In this document: positions 12,445-22,695 of the stretch, in pieces
Position numbering within the stretch: position 1 is the stretch's first letter
Layout: each line of letters opens with the position of its first letter
Origin: Mesocentrotus franciscanus
Lineage: Eukaryota > Echinodermata > Echinoidea > Camarodonta > Strongylocentrotidae
Direction of reading: 5' to 3'
DNA length: 64,000 nt
NCBI GenBank assembly: GCA_037976565.1
Contig: CP137667.1
Coordinates: 3,992,299-4,056,298 of the forward strand
Position numbers and translations under genes: made by a program
The notes under the pieces: generated by a model
Seen by the model: only the letters and a program-made list of their open reading frames with translations
Told to the model about the DNA's origin: nothing
Databases searched by the model: none

Positions 12445-13199
12445 CTGGTGGGTATAGAAAGATCGTGATGGCCTTGTGAATGGTAATAAGGCGGATTTGC
12501 ATAATGGATGATATTGAAGATTCAACAAAATTGTTTTAAAATATCACCCAAACAAAAATATACAAAAAGGACTGAAAGAAGTGCTAGTGTAAGACAAAAT
12601 TATACAGGTCAAATATGATTAATCAAATCATGTTTTATCAACAAACAAACGAGGTATCAAAACGTTACACCTCATTAAAATTGCATTTTATGGTATTGAT
12701 TACATGTTTTTAAACGCATTATCAACATAAAATATTGTCATGGGAGAGTTGATTTAAAGGGAAATCCAACTTTCATAGCAATCTATACAAAAAGAACAAA
12801 AAAGTAACCGTGGGCTTTAAATGTGTTTGCAACTACTCATGGTTCTAGGTTTAAACTATGCCAATGATTGATTGGCCAACAATAAGCTCTTGAACTAACA
12901 ACAAATTAAATTATATTGTAGCAAGAAATTGGAGAAAAAAAAGATATATATATATATGTATATATATTTTAAATAAATATATTTCAAACTTAAACTTTCT
13001 TAGCACACAAGTATATGGTCAAGTCTGTGATTGAAATCACAGATTTTTGGGGTTGAAAAACCGGGGTGATTTGAATCAAGGTCATTTAAATTGCAACAAC
13101 CCTGGTTATTAATTTTATTATAATTATTTCCATTGTTATTATTTTTAAAAATTATTATTGTCATTATCATTGAAATTGTCATCATCATCATCAAAGGGA

Positions 13200-13430
13200 A
13201 AAGGGTTTCTCTATCAATACGTGCCTTCACGGTTGTTTGATACTGGAATGAAAGAAAATCACTGCAGAATAAAGCATCCCGTACAATATTATGATGTTGA
13301 TTCGACGGGATAAAAATCCCATTGTTGGCAATGGAACAGCTGATCTCGGCGAAGGTGAAATCTCCTGCCGTACTAGTAATCTTTCCCGGCATGCTTTTTG
13401 GTGAAACAACCGTGAAGCCACGTATTGTAT
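13200..13430 (-). pseudogene. Unidentified coding-like remnant split by an inserted element
   Basis: On the minus strand an uninterrupted frame of about 75 codons (13200-13430) has non-repetitive, protein-like composition, including ITSTAGDFTFAEISC and FIPSNQHHNIVRDAL. At 13430 it is cut by the fold-back at 13431-13866. If that element and one copy of its 11-bp target repeat are ignored, the frame continues into 13878-13900. It lies in the GTPase intron on the same strand, but the GTPase exons join in phase without it. I do not recognise the family. It could be an old gene fragment, part of another element, or chance. Confidence 0.3.
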
Positions 13431-13866
13431 AGCCTCTTGTCGATGGCCCTGGCGCTGTTGAAGTCCGTAAATTCTGGCGAGCGAAGCGAGCCAGATACGA
13501 GGCGCTTGCGCCGAGGGCCTCTTAACAAGTGATCTGAATTATATATTCATGAGACCCGATTTCCTACTGAATTATGCATGTATACGTGAATAATGTAACC
13601 ACCGCAGCGATTGCCCAACACAGACCCGGCCAGTCTCACTGCTCTCACGGAGGAAATCCGCACAGATATTACGTCATAGTAGCTCTCTCTGATTGGATGA
13701 TTTTCACCGAACTTCAGTTGGGTCGGAATATTCGCCAAACAAGGAAAAACATAAGAAATTCAGATCACTTGTTAAGAGGCCCTCGGCGCAAGCGCCTCGT
13801 ATCTGGCTCGCTTCGCTCGCTAGAATTTACGGACTCCAACACCGCCAGGGCCATCGACAAGAGGCT
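13431..13866. mobile_element. 436-bp Mutator-like fold-back element with 11-bp target duplication
   Basis: The arms are about 118 bp. The left arm starts AGCCTCTTGTCGATGGCCC; the right arm ends with its complement, GACAAGAGGCT. The element is bounded by an exact 11-bp direct repeat ACGTATTGTAT (13420-13430 and 13867-13877). Long terminal inverted repeats with a 9-11 bp duplication are typical of Mutator-like elements. The arms contain GGCTCGCTTCGCTCGC-type sequence. The centre (about 13549-13746) is unique, with no transposase. Confidence 0.8.
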
Positions 13867-14250
13867 ACGTATTGTATGGAAACCGTACAAAGTGCACATC
13901 AATCTTAAATAATATTTGTCATTTCCAGATAATATCTACACGAATAATATCAATCTATTCATGTTCTGGTGGAAAGTCCCCTCTCTGTAAAAACACAAGG
14001 TACAGGATTCGAGTTCATGCCGCAGTTGCACTAGCGCTCTTTGGAAAGACATTAATATACATTTGCAACACATTTACCAGTTGTAGTAAGTGAGTACCGG
14101 GTAGCTTTCAGTAGTTGGAGCTTAAGCCGGTTACGAGACACATGTCATTTGGAAGCGCAAAGAGACGCTATATTGTCATATATAATAGGATATTTGCTGG
14201 CGAGCAAACTATTGGCTGATAAGTGTCACGTGATACTCAACAATTTGTTA

Positions 14251-14550
14251 TAATACACCTTTTCACGGTTAAGGGCGCCATCTTAATTTAAGATAAACAA
14301 ACCATTGACCTCTAGAGGTCAGGGGTTAACGGGTAATTAAGATAGCGCCCAAGCCAAAAAACAGCGGAGGCAGTGATGTCATCAATGTTTTCAGATGCCT
14401 GCGCTGTGCGCTCACATCATATTTGCATGGGCGCTATCTTAATTACGCGTAAACCCCTGACCTCTAGAGGTCAATGGTTTGTTTATCTTAAATTAAGATG
14501 GCGCCCATGTCTGAGCATGCGCACTTTTGTAACCGTGAAAAGGTGTATTA
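14251..14550. mobile_element. 300-bp fold-back element with palindromes inside each arm
   Basis: The ends read TAATACACCTTTTCACGGTTA and its complement. The arms are about 100 bp each around a spacer of about 75 bp. Within each arm are further palindromes, GACCTCTAGAGGTC and an A/T palindrome near TCTTAATTTAAGA. No coding capacity. Inside the last GTPase intron. Confidence 0.75.
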
Positions 14551-15006
14551 TGTGCACGTACTTGAAATATAACAATTATTTCTTTTGCATTGTAAAACGC
14601 GTACAAAAGTGAATAAGACTTCGCATCTCCCTTTCCCTTCGCGTACCCATTGTTTGTATCGTCTTTTTTTATGGGGGGCATTTGAAAGAAGCAAGGCATG
14701 AGACAACACATACCCTAAATTTTGATATATTACAAACATTGCATGCATGGTTGTTCTATATAACATATATTTACCTCCTAATTCAGAATTCACCTTGTGG
14801 CATTATATTACAACCTGGGCCTGCGGCCTCGATGAAACATAATATCGCTCGGGAATTCCTGAATTGGTCGGTTCAACGCTGAAATTGAACGCTGGAGCAT
14901 CCAGTGTTTGTATAATGTAAAATGCGCTTTATACAATAATTGATTGTTTATATTATCATTATACGGTTTCCATAATATAACAATTCTTATATTTGATTTC
15001 ACTTAC

Positions 15007-15077
15007 CAAGTTGTTTCCTGACTTCAGGAACAAGTAACCCAAGGAATCTTTTGCAGTGTTGTATTCCCGTAGTAGAG
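15007..15077 (-). CDS. P-loop GTPase, exon 4 of those seen
   Basis: A 71-nt exon between acceptor TATAG and donor GTAAGT on the minus strand. It takes two bases from the exon at 15778 and leaves one for the terminal exon, which fixes the frame as SSTTGIQHCKRFLGLLVPEV followed by RKQLG. It covers the helix between the switch region and the strand that leads to the VVTFAD motif. The phase match on both sides is the main evidence, since the exon is too short to recognise alone. Confidence 0.7.
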
Positions 15078-15777
15078 CTATACAATAGATATAAGCAAAT
15101 AATCAGTCAGTCACTCAAACAAACAAAATCCAGAGAGATAAAATGAAATATGTAGCGGCGACTACAATAACATCATAACCTTTGTTATTTTATTTAATGT
15201 AATTCTCAATATAATATAATTTTTACTATCCGGCATTTCATCAAATATGGAGACTTATATACAGCTCTTATATCTATGTCGAGAAAGTTCTATGTCTTAA
15301 TAAAAAAAATAAAAAAATAATAGAAGGAGAATGACGATAACGAATACACATACTGATACCTGGCCAACGGAATGCAAACAAAGTAAATTCGTTCAAGTGG
15401 TTTCCATTTCCTTTTTTATAATATAAAACAGTTTTCGTTTAAAGCAATATTGCCATTTCCCCCAGTCTACTACGAGTTAAGGGTTGCTGATCAAAAATTT
15501 GTTTGCGGGGAGACGGAAGTATTTGAAATTTATTACAGTACCTTTGTATTGTGAAAGGGCTACTATTCAAACTCATTAATATCGTATTGATCAGTAATAT
15601 TATGTATTCAAATTTTAGAAATGTATAGATATAAACTAAATTAGTTGGGAGTCAAGAGTAGAAAGAGTTAACTTTTCTCACATTGCTTTACAAAAGTTTT
15701 CTATCAAAATTTAATCGCTTGACCAAAGCTCAACTTTAAAAGGATTAAATATTCAAAGCGGTTTGTAATATCATTAC

Positions 15778-15856
15778 CTGTATTTCAGGATGAAAATGGG
15801 ACAGTCAATCTTCTCGCCAGTAGTCTTAGAACGAGTGTCGATTCCTCGTTTGCCAG
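15778..15856 (-). CDS. P-loop GTPase, exon 3 of those seen
   Basis: A 79-nt exon between acceptor CTATAG and donor GTAATG, minus strand. Frame: TGKRGIDTRSKTTGEKIDCP then IFILKYR. It joins the G3 exon (one leftover base) to the 71-nt exon (two leftover bases) without a stop; without it the neighbours are out of phase. It probably forms the variable segment and the next beta strand after the DxxG switch. Confidence 0.7.
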
Positions 15857-16189
15857 CTATAGATATTGGTAATTTTGAGAGACAAAAAGAAGAGAAACAA
15901 CAGTTTAAGAAAGAAGGAAAAAGAGAAATTGATTTTTTTTCAAGCGTTTTGCCTTGTTTACGCATGACACGATACACCAAAGGCAAAGTATAACAAAATA
16001 CACACAAAATAATAAAATGCACATAACAAAATAATTAAAGAGATGAAATAAAGATAGAAACATTAATACCCTTACGAAATAAGAAGTCATGGTTGTTTGT
16101 TGGAAAATATAAGGGTAACACAATGCATGACAATAATTGCTCGTTAAATGCCCTAGTTATAATATTAAAATTGTGATACATCATGTGCG

Positions 16190-16222
16190 CATTTGTGTGT
16201 GTGTGTGTGCGTTTGTGTGTGT
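16190..16222. repeat. (TG)n microsatellite
   Basis: Short TG-rich run in the GTPase intron between the exons at 15778 and 16463. Confidence 0.7.
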
Positions 16223-16462
16223 GTATAGTCAAATTATCCCTGTTATCTGTGAGCAGTTATATTCTCTGTAAATTACCATTTTCATATCATTTGATGGTTC
16301 TGAAACCTCACAATACATAAGTACGGTTACCTACTACATCGCAAACCTCTTCGAATAATAATTAGATACATGTATGTAAAAATAAATACAAAGGCTTCTT
16401 GTGCGGTGGTTGAAAGCGGCCTATGTAAACGAGCCTTCAAAGAAAATAAGTTCAATACTCAC

Positions 16463-16627
16463 TGATCTCAGCTATCACCTCTGGAACTCTATATACGGAC
16501 AAATCGACTAGTCCTCGTGTATCGAATGTAGTCACGTAGTCACCCATTTTGGCAGGGTCTCGAAATATAGTCTCGCCTCCACCGCCCATCGCCTCACCTT
16601 TCTCAACGTAGACTCGTTCCCAGCCAC
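16463..16627 (-). CDS. P-loop GTPase, exon 2 of those seen (switch/G3 exon)
   Basis: A 165-nt exon between acceptor TTTAG and donor GTGAGT on the minus strand, phase 1 in and out. It begins GGWERVYVEKGEAMGGGGET and contains DYVTTFDTRGL, in which DTRG fits the G3 (DxxG) motif that binds magnesium and the gamma-phosphate. The glycine-rich stretch before it would fall in the switch I region. It follows directly in phase on the P-loop exon. Confidence 0.8.
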
Positions 16628-17086
16628 CTAAACATTAAAATGACAGATGTATGCTTGAAATTAGGTCCCAAAATGTCAAGTATTTCTTGTTATATTTTAA
16701 ATATGAGAGCATTTGAAGAAGAATCCTATTCACATGTTTCTGGGGACCTCTCTTCTATGATATTCTTCCAAAGTAACATGAACACCACCTCCCACCCAAA
16801 TGATCTCTCTGTCCCACGTGGCATTTATCACGTGGTAGTTAAACTAAGAGATTCGAGAACATTCAAATGTTTCCATTCCAAATAAATGTATGCATCTGTT
16901 AAATGCTTAGTCTTGCACCTAGTCAAGAGCACAAAATTAGGAATTTTGCATAGCTTCTCTGTTCCACAAAGCAATAAATTTTTCCTGTTTGATATATTTC
17001 TTTGTTTTGCCGATCTGCACGGACGGTGCCAATCGTCACTTAGACAAACCAAAAATGTAATCAATTAACACTTCAGCTCCTTGTAC

Positions 17087-17272
17087 CTTTGAATGCAAAG
17101 TGAAGAGAGTTGAGAAAGCTACTCTTGCCGGAATCCTGGACACCAAAGACACCTAATCGAGCCTTGGAAGGTGTTTTGAATCCTTCACCTGCATCTTTGG
17201 CAGTCCATTGATTAGGTCTGTAGCCTCGAATCTTCTCACGGAGCCGTAGAATTTCAGCTGATGTTTTGATGA
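17087..17272 (-). CDS. P-loop GTPase, exon with Walker A motif
   Basis: A 186-nt exon between acceptor CTTTCAG and donor GTACAAG. It opens with a helix (SAEILRLREKIRGYRPNQW), then beta strand 1 and the nucleotide-binding loop LGVFGVQDSGKSSFLNSLH, matching GxxxxGKS. This plus the DTRG exon downstream marks a small GTPase-fold protein of about 30 kDa or more. The enzyme would bind and hydrolyse GTP. The pattern of motifs resembles the IFI44/IFI44L group of immune-induced GTPases in chordates, but I cannot confirm orthology. Regulation is not visible. Confidence 0.85.
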
Positions 17273-17513
17273 CTGAAAGTTGACATGGATGTCAAAGTTT
17301 GGAGAAGAAAATGAGCGCCATGTAATAGAAGGGATATAAATAAATTATCCAATCATATCACTTTCAGCTTCCCCTTTCTTTCCTTTGTCCCACTCTCACT
17401 CTCTCTCTCTCTCTCTTTCTCTTACCTATTCTACATATGTTTTTATTGTTTGCGTTGTATACAGACCACAAAGCACAGACATGGTACACTTTTAAAATGA
17501 TTTAGAATCGCTC

Positions 17514-19685
17514 ATGTCAAATATCAACTCTTTCAATAAATCTGTTTGTGTTATGGGTGATTTCAATATCGATTTACTGAATAAAAGTCAAAACTCACTT
17601 CGTGTTCGAAATATTCTAGATTCCAACGCATTCAGTGTAATGATTGATAAACCAACCAGAATCAGTAATCATTCATCTTTATTGTTGGATAATATTTTCG
17701 TAAAAACATCTAAAGGCTTTTCTCAATCAGGTCTGTTTTATTGTGAAATGTCTGATCATCCACCCGTGTTTTGCTTACTTGTGGACCACAAAATTGATGT
17801 AACACAAAAAAGGCGACTTGAAAAGAAACGTAAAACTACTTATGATAATGCTTCTTGTCCGAATGATGATTTACTCTCGGAAAATTGGAATGATGTTATA
17901 GTTTGTGAGGATGTAGAAAGAGCTTTTGAAGTACTTTGGAATAAGTTTTATTTTCTTTTTAATAAATGTTTTCCATATGTGCAATTAAATGACAAGAGAA
18001 AAGGAAATCATCCATGGATTATTAGAGGGATACTTCAATCGATAAAAAGAAGAAACGTCCTTTATGAAAGAAGTATAAAGAAACAATCACCAGATAATGT
18101 TGAGAAATACAAAAAATATAGAAATAAATTAACATCAATTATACGATGTTCACGTCGTTTATTTTACTCCAAGCGGTTTGAAAGTGCTAATGGCAATACT
18201 TCATCTACCTGGAAAATTGTATAGGATATTTTATGCAAACAAGGAAAACATGAAGTTTCAGGACAATTGTTCATGGTAATAAAGAAATAACAAATGCAGA
18301 AGATATTGCAAATGCATATAACACTTATTTTGTCAATGTTGGCCTAAATCAAGCCAAGATGATAAATAAAGATGGAACCAACTTCACACAGTAGGCTCTA
18401 CCTCAATGAACCATCTAAAACTTCTATTTTTCTAAAACCGACGGATTACATTGAAATTCTCAATGTACTAGTGAGATCGCTAAAAAACAGTTACTCTTCT
18501 GGTCATGATGAAATCAGTACATTCTTATTGAAAAATATCATTGGTTCAATTCTAACGCCTCTTGTACACATTTGCAATCTCTCTTTAATGACCGGAGTGT
18601 TTCCTTCTTCTTTCAAACTAGCAAGGGTGATTCCTGTTCATAAAAGAGATGACGTGATGGTCGTTTCTAACTATAGGCCGATCTCAATACTGCAAAGCTT
18701 TTCTAAAGTTTTAGAACGAATTTTTTATAACAGGCTCTACAGTTTTTTTTAAATAATTGTTAATCATTAAATCCTAATCAGTTTGGATTTCGGCGGTCTC
18801 ATTCTACAGATCTTGCGCTACTAAAATTGAATGACCGCGTATCAAGTGCTGCTCACGAGCATGTCATTGTTGTATTTATGGATCTTAGCAAAGTATTTGA
18901 CACACTTGACCATTCAATTCTTCTTTCTAAGCTGGAGCACTATGGAATAAGGGGTATAGCTTTACAATGGCTTGCGAGTTACTTATCTATGAGAAGACAA
19001 TACACTTATTATAACTCTGTTAACTCTGACATTCTGTATCTTAAATGTGGTGTTCCGCAGGGATCCATCCTGGGCCCATTATTATTTCTTATTTATATCA
19101 ATGATATCTAAGACTTAAAATTCTACTTTATTTGCAAATGATACGAGTGTTTTCTTGTCTCAGAAAGACATGTACAGAGTTCCTTGGTGTCTATATCAAT
19201 GAAAAACTTGACTGGAGCGACCATGTAAAAACATTGTTACACCAATCTCCAGTAATATTGGCGTACTGTATAGAATAAAATGTTTTGTTTCTGATAGAAT
19301 ATTACTTATGCTATATAATAGTCTAATTTTACCACATATGTCCTATTGTAATATTTTGTGGGCAACATCCAAGTGTGTGACTAATAATATTCTTCTGCTG
19401 CAAAAGAAAGCTGTACGCATATGTACCCGAGCTGGGTATCGTGACCATGCTACCCCACTATTTGTTAAACTGAAATGATTAAAGGTTGATGATATTAACT
19501 TACTCGAAATTGCCATATTTATGTTCCGTTTCAATGTCAAATTGTTACCTACTTCATTATCTTCAATGTTCCAACCTAATAACATGGTTCATTCATATTC
19601 AACTCTACCTAACAATATTCGAAATATAAAATCACTAAACTCCTTTAAAAGAGCACTCAAATGTATTATCATTTCACAGATGTAA
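17514..19685 (+). mobile_element. Decayed CR1/Jockey-group LINE (endonuclease, reverse transcriptase, C-terminus)
   Basis: Plus-strand retrotransposon in a GTPase intron. 17514-18224 encodes the end of an apurinic-type endonuclease (VMGDFNIDLL, DKPTRI, LLDNIF, MSDHPPVFC). 18372-18752 and 18827-19111 give reverse transcriptase (HDEISTFLLKN, VSNYRPISILQSFSKVLERI, FMDLSKVFDTLDHSILLSKL, CGVPQGSILGPLLFLIYIND). The catalytic YADD is changed to FANDTSVF near 19130. 19190-19685 contains the typical C-terminal end with many stops. Frameshifts between segments and the altered catalytic aspartate box show it is inactive. Confidence 0.9.
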
Positions 19686-19699
19686 GATATTACTTACAT

Positions 19700-20890
19700 A
19701 TTTATAAATCCTATATATCAGTTCTCATTATATCAAACATAAATTTTTTACTAGACTTTAATAACAATATTTTGTTTTTAGTTCTTTGTAGACAGTGTAA
19801 AAAGTTCACAACCCTTTAGGAATTTTATTTGTCATTTATTATATATTTGAAAGGTGTTTTAACGATTCAAGCTCTATTTGCTTATGTTTCATCACCTTTG
19901 TGTGTTCATTCTTTTAACTGTATATTAGTTGCAACTTGTCTTTGATAAAACATTGTTATATTCTTTTTCACGTGAAGTCATTTCAAATGGATTGTAAATT
20001 GAAAATGATATATAACCATTAATATATCATGTAAGTATCAGAGTATGATTAATCATAGTAATTAACTTGAACAGAATACGAACTTTAAACAGTTCACTTA
20101 AAATGCTCTTAAACCTCAAATGTCGCGAGCACGAAATACTTGTTGCTTGTTATGTGTTGAAAGCAAATGATATGAATCGATTTTTTTCGTCGATCAATAT
20201 ATTTGAGGCTGTTTTTTTAAATATTTCTTCTGCAATCAAGTTATTTAACGAAAAGTCCTGAAATGCCGAAACATGTTAGCTAACCTTTTTTTTTATTAAT
20301 CAAAATATTCAACTGACGTCTGTAATTTTTGTATGAACAACTAAGACGATACTATAGTACAGAATACTTGTCATTAGAACAAATTTACCATATGCCAAAC
20401 CCTACTAGGCGATTCCACATCACTGGTTCGTTGTATTTTTCTTTTTATGTGCATCAAGTTGTTGTTGTTTGTTGGGGTGTGAATGCTATTTTCTGAGTTT
20501 TACTGCTCTGAGTTCTCACACGGACTTTCCGAAAAACAACTGTTTTTGCTAACACAGTTACCGTATTTTAATAAATATATGAAATTACATGACTATTCAG
20601 GCAGTAGGATTGAACGTTTTTGTAAATGCTTTCTGTTGTTATATTCAATATATATAGAGTGTAATTGCAGAGAATGGGCATGGACAATTTGATACTAACC
20701 TGGACCTGATGCATAAGTGGCCGGCCTATAAAAGATGTATAATTAAAAGATAAATATAAGTACCAGATTTCAAGGACATGACAAAATACAACAATACTAG
20801 GCCAAAAAATATATAACACAGTGCCTGGAATATAATATTACAGATAACTGAAACAAACCGTTAAAAAAGATTTATATTTTGCATGAATAG
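19700..20890. other. Intronic or intergenic AT-rich DNA
   Basis: No exon or element ends recognised between the CR1-like LINE and the tentative first GTPase exon. Confidence 0.4.
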
Positions 20891-20900
20891 AGATGTAAAC

Positions 20901-20993
20901 CTACTTCATCCGGGGTTACCTCACGAATTGCAGAAAGCTCTGCTGCAGGAGTCCTCTCTGTGCCAGTGCTCACCTCATGAACCAACAGTGCTG
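20901..20993 (-). CDS. Tentative upstream exon of the GTPase gene
   Basis: On the minus strand, a pyrimidine-rich stretch and CAG precede an open segment that reads LVHEVSTGTERTPAAELSAI and continues REVTPDEV. It ends before GTTTAC with one leftover base, exactly the phase needed by the P-loop exon at 17272. The sequence is not a known domain and the donor is weak. An internal GTGAGC or GTAACC could instead be a donor. It could alternatively be part of a different transcript. Confidence 0.4.
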
Positions 20994-21238
20994 CTGGTAA
21001 AGTAGTGAATTAGGCCGGATACTGCTACAGCTGACCTGAGATGGCACTAGAGGGGATTGTGCGGTAACACAAGCCTTGCTTCTTTCCAAGCTTTCGCCTC
21101 CATTTGTTTTCTTAATTAATTTATTGTACTGATCATTACGTTGTATTATACCGTTGATAGGAAGGAAATACATGAGAATGTTGACCAATCTAGCAATCAC
21201 TATATATGTGTTAAAGGGACAGTTGAGTTCCTATATTA

Positions 21239-22041
21239 ATCGCAGAATCAGAGAAGGACCTGCAGCGACTTTTGGACGTTGTTCTCAGAGAAAGTGACAC
21301 GAGAGGATTATCATTAAATTACAAGAAAACGGAATGCATGGTAATTTAAAAAAAAAGGGAGGAATACCATGCTCTTTTAAGATCAACAACAATTAAATAA
21401 AGCAAGCCATCTCTGTTAATTACCTCGGGACTACAATTACAGACAATGCAAGAGGCGAGCAAGAAATCAAGAGAAGGATTGCACTTGCAAAATCAACTTT
21501 CCCCAGGTTAGAAAACATCTTAAAGAATAAGAAGCTGAAGATGAAAACGAGACTCCGCGTACTCAATTGCTATGTGTATCCAGTTCTGATGTATGGATGT
21601 GAAGCTTGGACCCTTATATCAGACCTAATAAGAAAGCGACTGGAAAGTTGTGAAGTTTGGTTCCTGAGAAGAATGCTAAGAATTTCAAGGACAGAAAGAG
21701 TTTCTAATAACGAGGTATTTGCCATGGCAGGAACAAGACGAAAGCTTCTGAATAATATAAGAGGTCGACAGCTGAGCTTAATTCTTGGGTCATGTTATAC
21801 CAAAGAGTTATCAACATAACTCTTTGGTTATACGAAGAATGGTTTGGAAAATCTTGTACTGACTGGAAGAATCGAGGGGAGGAGGAGTAGGGGTAGAAGG
21901 AGGATTCTGTGCATGAGTAGCTTAAGGAGTGGGATCTCTGAAAGTGGAATTGATCTCGGGGAAAAAGAATTAGTTCATATGATATGGGACAGAGAGTTGT
22001 GGCACTCCATGGTCGCCAACGTCTCAGGATATGGCACGTAG
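21239..22041 (+). mobile_element. LINE fragment, RTE-like endonuclease/reverse transcriptase C-terminus
   Basis: Begins in a conserved block (ESEKDLQRLLDVVLRESD, LNYKKTECMV). It continues with the very common C-terminal signature YVYPVLMYGCEAWTL, WFLRRMLRISRTERVSNNEV and AGTRRKLLNNIRGRQ. After a disrupted stretch it reads GLENLVLTGRIEGRRSRGRR and IWDRELWHSMVANV to the stop near 22041. Frameshifts and one 33-bp palindromic insertion break it. The reverse-transcriptase core is missing, so this is a truncated relic. Confidence 0.85.
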
Positions 22042-22224
22042 AGAGAGAGCACCCTGTTTCACTAGCGTTTGCGAATCAATAGACTCTATGATAGACTCTG
22101 TCTAGATCAACATAAAATTCAAAGAGATTTTGGGCAAACCTTGATGATACTGCGGATATTTGTGCTGCTCACTCTCCTCGTTTGGCATGTTTGGCGCTAT
22201 AGCCAATGTAGGTATTTCATTCCA

Positions 22225-22640
22225 AAAAATTATTGTAAAGTCAAACATTCACGGAAGCGTAAGTGTAGTCCCATTTTTAGGGGTACGTGCGGTAACATGT
22301 AGTCACACCAAGCGCGTACGCAGGGGGGAGGGGGGTGGTTAACCCCCTCAAATTTTTGTAATTGTAAAAAAAAAAAAAAAAGCGAGATAAAGCGCAATCT
22401 TTTTGTATTTTTTTATTTGAAAATATTGCAGTATTTTTCATATTTTCCGTCATTACACCAGATCGATACTTTCGTACGTGATAAATCAAAGTATATCAAA
22501 GCTCTCTTCCAAATATTTGTTTATAATTTTATGTCCCACGGTTGTTTCGGGAATAAATCGAAGGTAATGTCATCAACGAATCCCATTTTTAGGGGTACGT
22601 GCGGTAACATGTAGTCACACCAGGCGCATACGCAGGGGGA
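22225..22640. repeat. Repeat block with two copies of a 60-bp motif
   Basis: The motif GGGGTACGTGCGGTAACATG plus downstream GTAGTCACACC occurs at about 22278-22330 and 22589-22640, and a third time near 25620. The A/T-rich segment between the first two (22390-22560) recurs at 25385-25560 in the same orientation. It looks like element termini in nested copies. Confidence 0.6.
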
Positions 22641-22695
22641 TTTGGGGTTAACCCCTACCTAGGGGCAAACCCCAATTTGGGGGGGGGGGGTTGAA

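Noticed and set aside
13574..13912. 112-codon plus-strand frame
   Set aside because: It spans the centre and right arm of the Mutator-like fold-back and its flank; no domain.
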